The position numbers were made by a program, and so were the translations under genes. From assembly GCA_040954595.2 (NCBI GenBank), contig CM082588.2, positions 8,556,001 to 8,620,000 of the forward strand: 64,000 nt of DNA. The letters run 5' to 3'. The notes under the pieces were generated by a model. That model made no database searches, was not told where the DNA came from, and worked only from the letters and a program-made list of their open reading frames with translations. Shown here in pieces: positions 47,001-62,000 of this stretch (positions are counted from its first letter, which is position 1; the number at the start of each line of letters is the position of its first letter). This stretch comes from Balanoglossus misakiensis. Its lineage: Eukaryota > Hemichordata.

Positions 47001-50000
47001 TAAGGATTAATCCTAAAGCATAAGGATCAGTTTATGAAGAAAACTAAATAAATAAGCATATTTTGATAATGATAGATATGGAGAGAATATTCTAAAATTA
47101 GCAGCACATTGTTTGTGCACAACAAACACCTGCTGTCACTGTATTTACACAAACAGCGAACGGTTTTAGAGTTGGACCCACTCGATTTAACATCTCTCTT
47201 TTATTTTTTTATGTTGTCCATTATTTAAAAACATTGGTCAGTTACAGTAAAGCTATCAATATATAGTATTTCAGCAGAATCCTATAAATTCATATAGGGT
47301 AGGTACATGTATGTAGAATTACAATATAGATTTATGGACACATGTGAATTGTCATTTATGAATATTCTTGGCAAAAACATTACCCTGGTACTACACACAC
47401 TAAACATGTCATAAATTAAAAACCATGTTTCATCGTTATGGCTGGACAACAAACAAATGGGAAATTGAATATTAGAATTCAAAGGAATAACAGTGACGTG
47501 CTTACTTCTGACGTACAATCAAAATGTGAGATATTGGTATTGATGGCGGTTGATATTTTGATCAGGCCATAAATAAATAAAAAAATGTTCCTTGTTTTGT
47601 TTTTGTTTTTTAACATTTTGTTGTTTTGTCAGTGTTTAAGTGACTTTTAGTCTCGCTTCAGAATTAAATGCTTGAGCTTTATTTGTGTGTTTATAAATTG
47701 ATGGCTGCACTGCACATTACAGTATATTATGTTTGATTCAATCATGTTGTTAGCTTTCTATGTTCCTTTGCGTAAACATCTGATTTTTTCTTCCTGGCCT
47801 TGGGTACTTATTTTTGGAAATGTGATGACGCAGTCCTAAGTGGTAAATGCGTGGTTGATTTGGTATACGTTATACAGACTATTTTTAGAACAGTGTTTTG
47901 TTTTCCATAATGGCTGTACAACCAACGATGATTCACTGCCAAAAGGTCAAGTTTCCGGTGTTCTTGACTACATTTGGTTGTTGTATTTTAATTAATGGGT
48001 GAACTTTCTGATATGACATTTTAAAAGGACAAAGTCTGTCTCTCGCTGCCTTTTTTCCATTAATTATGTTTAATACAAGACTCTGTTTATGTTATTCCAT
48101 ATAGTGAATCAACGTTCAACCACACACAACTTCCATCTTGCTTGTAGATACAAGAGTGAAAAAACTCGCCAAAATGAATAATCGGTCTCTACCATTTATT
48201 CATTTTGGGCGAGCTTTTTCACTCTCATATACAAGTGGGATTGAAGTTGTGTGTGGTCGAATGTTGATTCACTAGATATCCACATGAAGAATATCATAAA
48301 CGATATCTTGTATCAAACATAGTTAATGGAAAACATCATTTGATAGCGAAGGATACTGACCACATTCTCCTATCCCTTTCACATAGAAATTAGAACCACA
48401 TGTTAAAAAACCGGACTCTATAAACCGGACACCTCTGCAAACTGAACAATTTCTTCAGCTCCTTTGGTGTCTGGTGGTTTTACTCTACCATCCTGTATAT
48501 CATATGCATGTTCTTATATGAACAATTTTCCATCTTTTCTGCTTGCGGTGTTAAGGAGGGGAGAGGTAAGTCTCTGTGCAAAGAGGTGTGGATGTCAATG
48601 TTTGTTTATCTTTGGATTCTATATCTGTCTCCCTCCCTCCCTCTCCCTGTAAGTGTTTGTGTGTTGACACTCTGTTGTACTTGAGATTTTTCTTAGATTC
48701 TTGCATAAATTGCGGAAAAACAGAATTTCAATAAAATAGGCATTTTGCAGTCCAATGGTCTGACCATCAAAAGGACAAAAAACATCAAGTAAAGTTGTAA
48801 TTCATATCAATTTCGTGATGTATTTATTAATACCAGTCCAAGCCTTTTGTGACCATTTCTTAATCTTATCCTACAGTTTTGTTACTGCACTGGTGAAATA
48901 TGGCTTGTATGGCAAACAGACAAGTACTCATCAAACGACTATAAATTTGAATAATTTATCATATTGATGACTATATTTTAATGATTTTCAACAATCAACA
49001 TGCATTATTATACTTTGAAAGTATGATCCAACGGTCATCCAAAAGATATTCTTCACATTTCTGGTATTTTGTTGTTCACCTAAAGAGGGCGCCCTTCAGT
49101 ACTTGAGATGCGAGATCTTTGTTTACATTGCTGTAAACTTTGACCCTGTTTCTCTAATGTCATCGATCATGTCGATTAGTAAACAAAGCAGCTCGTTTAC
49201 TATCATGTCACTTGGTAGTCGCCAATCGGCTGGCACTGGACTGAAATCGAGCGGGAGAATTCAAGTCGCGTCGCGGTGATATTTAGAAATTCATTCACTT
49301 TACACTAACTACTGATGATGTTCATAATACAGGTAATAAAATATTGTCGTGTTTATTTCTGTATCATATCTATCTGTATGGTGTGGAAGCAAGTGTTGAT
49401 CTTAATTAATTATGCATGAAACATACGAAATCTTCATTTCTGAAGTTCTGGCTGTCAGCGACCTGTGTTCGTCTTTTTTTTCACTACGTGCTAAGGGAAT
49501 AACCAGACAGGTAGTCCAGAATTCACTCGATTAAAAGAAGCACTGAGAGAGTGGAAAGGAGTTTTGTCTTGAAAGTCCATGGTAGATGAGTTTGGAAAAA
49601 TCAATAATTTTAGTGAATGCTGTTAGAAGTCGTGGCGTCTTTTGTGGTGTCCGGGCTCAGCATACTAAAGACAGTTTGAATTTATTCACAGGTGTCAGTG
49701 TCATCTCAAGCACTGTGTGCATGCAGTAACCATGGTAACCAAGGAAAGTTAGGAAATTAACCAAATAAAGACGAAATTGACCAAACCATCTTAATTGTCA
49801 GCAGTTGAACAAATTAATCCAAATTGGCAAGGCTAAAATCTTTGTAATAGTGTTTCATTAAAATTCCATTCCTCCGTAGACAGTTCTGCTGACTATCTAT
49901 GATTCATCATACATCTTTGAGAATTGTTGGCAGCGACCAAGTAAAGTTGGCAAATTGACTGCACTACCGCACTCGTAGTCTAGAATCCAGACTCATGGTT

Positions 50001-53000
50001 TGGCGAAAAAGCATATTGTGCCTGGATTCTTGACTACCGCCCTCAGTACCATGTACCAACCATTGTTTTATTCGCCCCGACACTGACTAGGGTGGGTGGG
50101 TGGGGGGGGGGGGGGGGGGAGGGGGGGGGGGTTGTCGATCGAAACCAGTTTGTTGTTTCTTCCTCAGTCAGTTGTAGACATTGTGAATCAGTGTTCTTTG
50201 TTTCTGGTGTATTTTTGTTGTTGACCTCTTGTTCTCCAAGCACGGAGGGTAGAATAAAAATGTTTAGATCGCTTAATAATGTTCCTTTGTTGTTTGTTAC
50301 AGTATTCCCCTCATAAACTTTGGCATTTATGCACTTGTAGGCTAGTGTGTACATGTACTAGCTAACACTAACAGTCCAAAACACAATACTGTAAAACACT
50401 TTATTTTCACGAGTTGAAATTTTCGCGATATCGAGAGAGGCCACTGTTTCGTGAGTATTAATTTTTGCGTTCTCTTATTTCATTCACTGCATCGTTATCT
50501 TCAAAAAAAAAATATGCGACTTTTTATTTTCACGCTATTTTGGCTCTCGCGTATTTCGCGAACATTTATTGCTCGCGAAAATAAAGTGTTTTACAGTATA
50601 TCCCCAATGCCCAATTATTTCCAAAACTGCTTATCCTCCTACAATCCACCACAAAGATTATTGAAAATTCTTTTTCTATTCTCTGTATTTAGAGACGTCA
50701 AAGGTAGAACTGGTGAATGGTTTTATGAAAAAAGTCCTCAAGCCAAGAAATCGAAAGTGTCTGCGAGTGACATTGTGCTTGCTTCATTGCAGAAAGGTAA
50801 GAAAGATCAGATATCTCGAGGCATTTGTCATTTGCATTCAAGTATGCAAGTAACCTCTTAATTTTCTGTCGTTCATTCATTCATTCATTCATTCATTCAT
50901 TCATTCATTCATTGCATTCTATTCCATTCATTCATTCATTCATTCATTCATTCATTCATTCATTCATTGCATTCCATTCATTCATTGCATTCTATTCCAT
51001 TCATTCATTCATTCATTCATTGTATTAATTAATTCATTCGTTCATTCATTCTTTCATTCATTGCATTCATTCATTCTTTCATTCATGATGTTAATTCGAG
51101 GTCAGGACTAAAAGAAAAGGAGACATTATATGCAGGGACTTTGATTGAAAATTAAAATCTTGTTTATTTGGGGCATGTTTTCTATTTTTGTTTTTAAATT
51201 CCAGTTCATGTTTTAATTCCTTTCAGGTGATCCTCATCAGGGTATACTAAGGGGACAACCTTATGAAACCCCCAAAGAGGCACAGTATCCAAAATCTGTT
51301 GAATCCGACAGCGATGTCAGTCGAAGTCGTTCAGAATCCCCGGAATATTCCACACAGGGAAGTCCACCTGTAAGGAAAACAACCGGAATACCAGATGACC
51401 GTTCGGTTCTCTCGGATAGTTCCGGACGTGTCGACAGCACAACTGAGAGCGAAAACCCAAATCTTCCCGAAGACCCATCCCCGGAATCGCACCGACCCTA
51501 CGAACACTACCGCGTGTACGACATGAAGCGACGGTCCAGTTTAGACAGTGAATACAGTTCGTCGCAGATGTCTGTGAAGAGTTCAGCGTCTGTGCCCAAC
51601 AGCAGACGGATGGAGTCGCCAACGACAGTGTCGGTCTCCTCTGACGCTGACGGCAGGAGCAGAGGTGGCCACTACGCGTACGATAATGAATCGGACATTG
51701 CTGTGGACTCGTTGCATGCCAGTGACACCCCTGGTAGTATTACAAGTAGCGTTATTTCGAACACAACTCGCGGACCAGCAGACGGGGCTGATAGTGAAAG
51801 AGATAAATTAAGGTAAATTTATTTTATTTATTTATTTATAGAATTCATCCATAGCAAACGCAGAATGTATGTCTTCTTGGGACAGGATGACTTGGACAGG
51901 TGCGAATCACCTATACCTCACACTACATCCGACCAACTCCCATAGCAGCTCCCGTTCAAAATCTCTGGACCAGTAAACCAATCAGAAGGCGCCTTATAGA
52001 GAACGACAGGTATCCTTAAGTGTAGATCAACGTAACATGCAATCTGATTGGCCTGGCCACCATGGGAGGTTGAACTGGAGCTTCTATGGAGTTGGTGAGA
52101 TGTAGTGTGAGGCGACAGTATAAGAATACTGTACCACGAAGTAAAAGACATCACCGGCACCATACTCTACATGGATGATGTCATCAGAAACTGGGAGATA
52201 ACGATGTAGTGAAATATGAGAACGCGAAAATTCATCGTTGCGTAACAGTTGCTGCTCTGATGCCACAAAATTTTCCTCTCTTATAGTACATGTACCATTT
52301 ACAGGCCTTCTCACATACATGTAGTAACAACGTATGGGAAATATTTTTTTTTGTCAACAGTGGTCACTTGGCATCTGATTTAAGTGATTCAGAACCCGAA
52401 GCTGTGACTGAAGCCATGACAGGGATAGCATTTCACAAAATGACTCTCAAACCCCGTCAGCAGTCGAGTCCAGCAATTGAAAGACATCATCTGGAATCAG
52501 TGGATGAGACTGGTGAGTAAAAATTCCAGAAAAATCAAATTTGTTTTTAAATTATAATTATCCACTTTTTGCTACCCTGCTCATGAGGTGAGTGAGTTGA
52601 GTAGAATCACCAGATGGCAAAAGTCTGTCTGTCTGTCTTACTGACTGTCTGTCTGTTTGTCTGTCTGTCTTACTGTCTGTCTGTCTGTATGCGTGCGTGC
52701 GCGTGTGTGTGTGTGTGTGTGCATATGCATGTACATGTTGTACTTATGTATGTTTGTACTGGTAGATACCAGTCTGTATTTCGGTTCCTATTCCGAGACA
52801 CATCATAAATATGTGAAAATCAACACATTGGAGTGAGTGATTCTAAATCTCTTTTGAAGAGTGGTCTTTTAGAAGATAATGGGATCACGCAACATCTGTC
52901 TGTCTGTCTGTATGTATGTGTGTACTGGTGTGTATGTTAGTATAGGTTTCTCTTTTCATCTGTCCTCAACTAAAAAAGTGCAAATGAACCGAAAAATTGC

Positions 53001-56000
53001 AAAGCTTGTCAAAACTCGTGAACTGTTCAGATTACTTTGAATAAAGGTTTGCATACTATAGGTAGACCCAAATAAACTTTCTTCATTTTGTGCCCCATAT
53101 CAAGATTTTTGTACTTTTAATGTGGTTTCGTTCGTTTGGTCCAAAAATTGCATAAACTGGCCCATGCTCGTAAACTTAGTGTAAATGTAGGCAAGACTGT
53201 TCTATTTCTGATTTGATCAAATTATGGCAAAAATAGCAAAAACCCAGAAAACATCTTTAAAAATCAATATATTTAAAATGTGAGTTGCAGGGGTCTTGGG
53301 ATGATGTTATTATGATGTGGTAAACTGTGACAAAATAAGTTTGTGTAAACCGTAACGTATACTTTTTTTGATGTGTGTGTACCGTAGTTACTGTTGGTCA
53401 GGGAATAGCCCTACATGCTTCGCCACAGTAAAATGTCATTTAGTTTTAGAACAGCAGTCTCTGTACTATGTCTTGGTTTGCACGCAGATTGTAATTGATC
53501 GTCCAATGAATGATGCTCAATGTGCAAGGGTAACCTTGCAGCAACAATGCATTCTGTGAAGTTTGAAACTAGGACAAAAATTTTGAGGGTTTTATGTCCA
53601 AGGGATGGCTTCTTAAGGAGTGGTTTGACAGCATCTTGCGTGAGGGCAGCATCACCCTTGTCTGGAACTTGTTCATTGCTTTGTAGTCTCTATAGAACAT
53701 ATACTGGTAGTACAACATCAGTACATTACATTGTACATGGTCACCTTCATCCAAAACAACATATGCCATACATAATGTCATTCATGCATAGCCACCATAA
53801 ACAGTTCTTTGTGGTTTGTTTCTGATAACCTTGTTTCTGATGTGACTGGGTTTTACTTTTAGTGAATGAGTTAGAAATTGGTTCAAGATGGCTTCTTTCC
53901 TCTTCTGTTGTCTTTTCTACTCTGTGTCTCTACCCCTTTCACCATAATGGTTCAGTCCAATCCCATTATTTTCTATGGTAAAGTTGGACCTCTAATTTGA
54001 GGGAACTGGGGTGAAAGGGTTAAAGCTTTCAATTGATGGTAGTTAAACTTGATCTGTCTGTTACTATTTTCTTGAAATCTGGAAACTGAGCAGTTGTACT
54101 CAATCGGAGGGCATAATGTCCCTTTAATGATTCAGCTGGTGTATATTATGACTGTGCATGGGTATAACATTAGAGGTATATTGGCTTAGAGGGCATACAC
54201 TGTAAAACGGAAATTTTATCGCGAACGATAAATTTTCGTGAACTACGCGAGAGCCAAAAAACCTACGAAAATACAAATTTGCATAAGAAATGTTTTTCGG
54301 AGATGCAGGGAAATACGAGAACGCGAAAATTAATTATCGCATAACGGTTGCTGCTTAAATTTCCTGTTGTGAAAATTTCCCGTTTTACAGTATATACTGT
54401 ACACCCAGGTTTATGCATGGACACAAGATTGACTTGGTTGGCACTGCCGTGGATCATATCAGCACACTTAGGGAGTTCCAAAAAGCTAGGGACGGTTTTG
54501 TTGTAGAGTAGTGAAGGGATACTGCACTGTTGTTGGCTTGGGTGGCACATTGGTTGGTCAGGTCTCCACACTAGACTCTCTCACAGCCCCATTCGCCATC
54601 CATGCAGGCTTATGGACTGATTGCATGTGTGCCCGGCGAGAGGTTCGCTACACAACACTATATGGGGCTTCTCCTTTGCTAAATGGTTGAGGGCGCATCA
54701 GTGAAGAGCCTTGTAGCGAACCGTGGGCTGTCAGAGAGTCTAGTCTCCACATATGCACTGGTACTTGGTGTGTTGTGTAGGAGCATGCAGACATGTACTC
54801 TGAAGGAAATTTTATTCCTGGAGTCAAACGGCACGTTGATGGTGCAGGGAACAAGTCATTTTCTAATTGGTGAAGTTTTTCTCTATAGAGGGAACTGCAG
54901 GAGAAATGGTGAAATTGTTCAGGCAATATGCAACCTGGGATAGCAACCACTATCAAAGATTGCACACTGTTGTTTTAGCTAAAAAGCCAATAGCTTCTGT
55001 TTGAATGCTTGGTTGGTTTTATTTTCTATTTTCTGATCTTTTTCTTGTAGGATTTTCTTTAGCAGATTCTCGACACAGTGATGTTGTGTCCCTTGACAGC
55101 ATGCCCTATAGCCAACAAAGTTTTGTTTACTCATCTGGCCTCCCGTCTATCTCACCATCACTCCATTCTGCTCTGTTTCGTAATCATAATGCCCATAGCT
55201 CCATTCTGTCCGAATCTCACAGCCAGATATATTCCGACTCTGTAAATGATTCTTCGATTTTGCTAACTGCAGAGTTTGATCGCTTATCGGTCGAACGACA
55301 GCAAGGTGTCACCGCGGAGAATTCAAATGTCGGCCCAACAAATGAGTTCGATGGATTGTCCGTCCCTGAAAATGAAAGCGTGGGTGGGTTGGCCATCTCT
55401 GACAAGGAAGAAGGAAAAGAGGCCCAAAATAATCCGGAATCACGATGGAAAACAAAATCAGGCAGAGTGAAGCTCTTATTTAAATGGAAAGCTTCAAAAA
55501 TGGCGATTGAGAATGACGAAGAAGAAAAAGATATTTTTGAAGAACTGTTTGAAAAATGTGTGGATGGTGAAGAACCATGGCCATCAGTTGCACAGATAGA
55601 CGCAAAGATAGGCGTCCGAGATCCTCTAAAGAAAAAGAAAGATTTTTTGCATGCCAGGTCTGATAAAGATTTAGAGTTGCTAGCTTCGTTAGGAGAAAAG
55701 CAAATAATGAGAGATATAATCTTATCCATGGGAGATGAAATTCTGCTGGAATACCGAAAGAAACAAGAAGGTAAGACGATGTGATCTCCATGGAGACAAT
55801 GGTGGGATTTTTGGTGACAGTGAGGTATTGGTGAGAGGGTATGGACTTGGCAGTCTAACAGGCCTGGGAGCCAGGTGTCTAGGCACCCTGGAAATCAAAC
55901 CAGTTTCAACCGACTTGGCAGCAGCGTTAGGGATGTATTGTACGTATAATACCAGCGTAACAGTTGAGTGATTGTTATTTGCAGGGCAAGAGGAAGAGTC

Positions 56001-59000
56001 AAGAACTGTTCAAGATTCACACGATAAAGCAAGATCATTAACATTGCTGGAAATAGCACAGAGTAGATCACGTCAACAGAAGGAAAGCAACGGATCGACT
56101 ATTCCTGCTATAGAAATAGATACTGTGAGTATAGAACAGATTTCTATTCGCCTGTATAGAACAATGTAGCAATATCAACCATACTTCCAATTCACATGGT
56201 ATATTGCCATACCTACCTTGAATGATTGTCAATTTTCAGGTTAATGGTTGAAAATCAGATGCAGACTTCTATCACATCATTACAGATAGAGGCTCTGATA
56301 ATAATAATAATAATAATACCTAATAATAATATTTATTTCTTCTATAGCGCATTACATAATGGTATATAATCTCAATGCGCTTTACATCACTTCCAGATAA
56401 TAAAGACCCATTTATTATTTAATGTTTATATTGATCACATATAGCCACAGAGGATGATAATATGTTCTATCATATAGCTCATTTAAATGAACCACTTTTA
56501 AGTTTGAAAGTAAAATCACAAAAATAATGCAGAAAATAAAAGCTATTGGGTCTCTAATGTTTATTTTTATATAAATAAGGAATTTGTGTATATCTAAGTA
56601 TGCATTACTGTATAACGGGAATTTTTTGTGAACGATAAATTTTTGCAAACTACGCGAGAGCCAAAAAACACAAAAATAAAAAGACGCGTAAAAATGTTTT
56701 TTGGAGATAAAAATGCAGTGAAATACGAGAATGGGAAAATTATTTGTCACCTATTTTGATATCGCAAAAACTTCCTGTTACGAAAATTTCCCGTTTTACA
56801 GTAATACTGAGAACACTAGCAGCAGGTCAGGTATGCTAATTGAGATTAATCTTAGAAGTCATCGAATATTAATGCATAGTGAGGCTGATTCATCCAAGCG
56901 CTCTTGAATACAAAATGACCTGATCGTGAAAAGAAACAACTGAGTGACTCTGTAATCATATGTCTGAGTGGAGGTTAGCGGGGAAAATGTGACAATCCCA
57001 AGGGGGTTTCAGAATCCATGCTGTTTTGAGGAGCTCGAGCCTAGACGAATGTGTGCGTGTAATTTCTACTCCGACTGCTGGACCCATTAGCGCGAGGAAG
57101 TACAGGTGTCCGGGATTTCTGATCTGATAGCGGGTGTCGGCCAGATGCCATCGCCATGGCGTATCACACTCTAGATGAGGCCTCGGCAGGAAGTACAGTT
57201 TGTAAACTAGAGCAGTATTTATTGTCTGTTCGTGCAGCCATTGAGTATTAGTGTATTTGTGTGTCATTTGCGTCTCACAAGTGATCATATTTTGCTGTTA
57301 ATTAACAATAGCTATACACTATGCTTTCAGTGGTTCTTCGTTTATTCAGCATGTTAATCTTTTGAGTTGATTATATCATTCACCTGATTCAACGGTTAAT
57401 TATTTTCCACCACACACGGTAAATTTTCTTCCACATTATTTTACAAATTCTGACTTTTTTCTGTGTCTGCAAATGCTGTCTGTATTATTTGAATCATGTC
57501 ACAGGCCCCATTCACAGAAATGATTTATTGCAACAATTAGCAATATAAAGTAGATATTTGTTTGCTGTCAAATGTCAATGCTACAGACTGCCAATGCAAT
57601 GTATGTTATCACAAAGGTTCTTGGCACATATTTATTTTGTTTTAATATAAAAGTGCCAATGTATAACCCCCCCCCCCCCCCTCTGTAAAATGGTTGTTTC
57701 CTGTATCCTAGTAGTAGGCCCTGTCGGGTGATACAAGATGGTATTTATCAGGAAAAATTATACAATATCGTTTTTTCTTCCATTTTAGTGGTTATCTAGC
57801 CAAAATCTAATGCCTCATGATAAATTCTCTTCACTGGTTCATAAGGGCTGTATTACTCATTTAAGATTCAAATTTACAGTGCAGATCAATTACATGTAAT
57901 TTTTGAAATTGTTCTACTGTTAGCAAGAAATATAATTGGTGATGGTTTGTAATATTTGATTTGATTCATAATGCAGATACAGCCATGAATAATTTTAGAT
58001 TATTTGATTGATTGATTGATTGATTGATTGATGGATTGATAAATGTACATGTACAGTAGACTTTATTATTCTATCGTTTTAGACTTTCCAACGGGTTCAA
58101 AGGTTGCAAATAGCAATTTGAGGTTGTTAAATGACATCTGCAATCAAACAGAAATGGGGCGAACCATGTGAATTCTGGGGTGGGGGTAGATGGATAGAGG
58201 ACTTGGGTATGTCAGCAAATGTTTTTTCCAGCCATTGTTACAGCAAGACATTGCAGTCTAAGAAAATTCTTTTTCCTCCACATCATCTACTGAATTTGTT
58301 TCCAAAAAAATCCTCCATCAACCCCCCCCCCCCCACACCAGAAATCAACTGTTTCTCCCTTAGATAAGACCTAGCTCACAGACAGAGAATCAGGCAACGT
58401 TATTACGTGCGTCTGCATCACACAAAGTGACAAATCCATCAGTTTGAAAGAGTTAATTCACAATGACCTTGGTATGAACTTAAGATTTTGATTAATGGAG
58501 GTTCATTAGGTATAATGAGAACCGGGATGCAATATGTGATGCAAAGTGTGGAAATTAATTCTAAAATGTAATTGTCATAGTCATAGTATCAAACACAGCT
58601 GATGATCAGAATGACACATTTTCCTACATTGAATGCTTTGTGGTTTCTGTACTGTGATGTGTAATTCTGTTTGCTGATTGAAAAAATTCCAGCAACGAAT
58701 TTGTTGTAAGATATGACATCCGTATATGGTAACAATTTTCTTCGGCAAATGCCTTTAATTGTGCAATATTGGAGGCATCATTGACATAAGATATAGCATC
58801 TAGTACATATTTACTGTATAGAAATTTTAGCCTGGTCTCCATACCCAGTGTGTTTTAGATGGGTATGGAGACCAGGCTAAGAAATTTGGGCGTCAAACAT
58901 TTTATGTACCGGTCTAATAGGGGTGTGAAGGGATGGTCTCTTTACAATTTCTTCACTGAAAATATCAACAGTGTTTTTTTTGTGCACAATGTCCTTGACA

Positions 59001-62000
59001 CTATATTCCTCATGTCCAATACCATTATGGGGACATGCCTGAATGCTTTTCGTTCAGACTTGGCTCAAGGGCAACGGGCAATGATGTATGTATGCATATC
59101 AATTTGTGTTGTGATACAATCATACATGTACAATGTATAGGACAGACATGTGGGGACTACAGTTATGGGGACTACATGTAGGTCATTGCCAATCTGATTA
59201 AAATCAGATGTAGTGTACGGCAACGTCTCTTACTTGCGCTGTACGGTATTCTTATACTGTCGCCTCACACTACCGGTATATCTGACCAACTCCCATAGAA
59301 GCTCCTGTTCAACCTCCTGTTGCGGCCAGGCCAATCAGAATGTACGTTACGTCGATCTACAGTGAAGGATACCTACAACTGTATCGTTCTCTATAAGGCA
59401 CCTTCTGATTGGTTTACTGGCCCAGTAAAGCCAGAGATTTTGGATGGGAGCTTCTATGGGAGTTGGTCAGATGTAGTGTGAGGCGACAGCATAAGAATAC
59501 CGTACCGCGTAGTAAGAGACATCGTCGTACTCTACATCTGATTTTAATCAGATCGGGTCATTGACTGACTATGGCTTGTTGTACATATAGTTGATAACAA
59601 TGCTAAACCAACAACTTCCTACACACTTGATTATCAATCAAATTTCTGTTCTATCAACTTCATAGTAGTACATGTATGTTATTAAATACACTTCAACAAC
59701 ACCATGCACTTATAATAACATATCTCTCAATATCTAATAACCTGTCAATCCTCTTATATGTCGTTGTTTTTTCTTTTCTTCTGTCGTCTCTTTAGATTTC
59801 TGATTCCACAGGTGAAAATGAGGATATTGATAAACACTTTAGACCTCATTCCACATCAGCTACTGCTTCACCTGCTAGAGTTAGTAATCTGTCCACAAAT
59901 ACTTTGGTAAGCAAACATGATATATACACTACATATAATACTATTTCTAGTTTTTAGGCTTTGCACCATTGAGACATAATATTTACATCTCCTGTGGGTC
60001 ATTTCCATGACCCCTGGCTGACCCCTACATCCTGGTCGTTTCTTGGTATGACACTTTCTATTCGAACAGATTCTAACAAAGAAAGAAACGAAAGTCATGT
60101 AGTAATGATGAGATGATCGGTGATAAAAAAAAAGAAGCCAGAACCATTGGCTAATAGGGATTAATAGAATCTCACACTGCCAAGGACCTGGGATCGTATT
60201 TCTCACACGAGTTGGGGATTTTCTGTCCCCCACGAGCCACAGGCGAGTGTGGGACAAAATATCCCCGAAAAAGTGTGAGAAATATGATCCCAGGTCCTTG
60301 GTGTGTGAGATTATATTCCTCACACAGTCACAAATTAGCCAAATTTGTATAGAAACATTGGATAATTGACTTTATCATACATGCAACGCCTGTATTTGGC
60401 ACTTTCTATTGTTCTCGCCCCGAAGATATTTTACGGTATTACACTCCGCGTCTCGAACAATTTTTGAGAACGCGCGGCACGACAGTTCGCTGCGCGTGCA
60501 AGCGACGTACGGGGCATAGGTCGCTTGTGGAGAGGGGTGTTGTAAAATTCGGTTATTAGAAGCTGAAATAACGTTTTCAAAGCTGGCGGTTTTGCCATGT
60601 TGAATGTATCATTTTTACTTCTTCGAAATTCTCAATGCGAAATAATTGTTAACATGATATTTTGAAAGAGAACGTAGACAAGTTTATTTAGAATGCGGAT
60701 GTGCCCATCGTAATGAAAGCTGCCAACCCCCTTAAAATTATACTACGGCCCACACGTCATACGTCACAACATGGCTACTGCTGTGATCCCAGCGCCCGGT
60801 TCAAATTTGAAATTGTTTTTCTCGGCGCATTTTCGCAAATCATACTGTTTTATAGGTAGGCATGTATGATAAAGGGGTTATTACACTAAATCCGTGTAAT
60901 AACCCCTAAGTGTGTATCTGTCGTCTGGCATGTTGTAGTTTCTGTCTGTGTAATACTAGTACAATGCATATTGCGCCATTGGATGACATTTAGCATGCGT
61001 TAATTAAAGAATGACTTGTCATCCAATCAGCGCTTGCGTCATATATAGCTTTCCATTCAGTGAGAATGTGGGATCGATTTGTTCTCACACTCTGATCCCA
61101 CACTCTCAGCATGCCAGGAGTGTGAGAATATGCTTTGACAATGATTTGAAATTGAACACTATTAATTTCCCAGGTATCACTGCACTAGAGTTCACAGATG
61201 TGTTCATACATTCAACCATTCTAATATTCAACCAGAAAAATTAGTCATCTAAAAAACCTACCAAATAATCGCAACCCTAAAACGTGAATTCCAAGTCTCG
61301 GAATAATCAATTTATTTTTCTGAAAACCAGGACCGGGGTTATAATGGTCCTAGTTAAAACTCATAACCCTTACAGCAAAGAATTATGGTCACAATTTGTT
61401 TTGTTTGTTTGTTTTGTTTGCTTGTTTATTTCTCCCTCACAGGGGTCATATGAAACTATTCCGGTAGAGCATCTCTACCGCCCAACTTTCAGTTTATATG
61501 TAAGTTTTGAATAAGTTTCACCACAATGGCATGTAATTAGTCATCCTCTGGTCTTCATCACATTCATTCATAAGTATAATTTCATATAAGACCAAAATAC
61601 AAAATATGTGCTGTTCCGATTACCCGACCTACCCTAATTTTTCACCCGCAGACCCTCAATTTTTTAGAGCTTCGTATTAACCGGAAGTAAAAATAATGAT
61701 GTCAAATATACAAAATTAATGAATATTGCGCAAATCAAACAAGAACTATGATGTCATTCTTCTACACTACTTCAGCCAGAAAAATATAAAAAATGCAAAA
61801 TAAAAAGAATTTCCCTACCTACCTTTACCTATCTACCCTATTTTTGAAAACCATGTAATCGGAACAGCACATATTATTTTTGGGGGCCTAAGTCATTTCA
61901 ACAGGAATTCTCTGTGCCAGTAATTGCATGATTCATCGATCGGGAATACATGGAATTTGTCTGTGTATAAAACCAGGATAATGTTTGCTGTCTCTTAATA

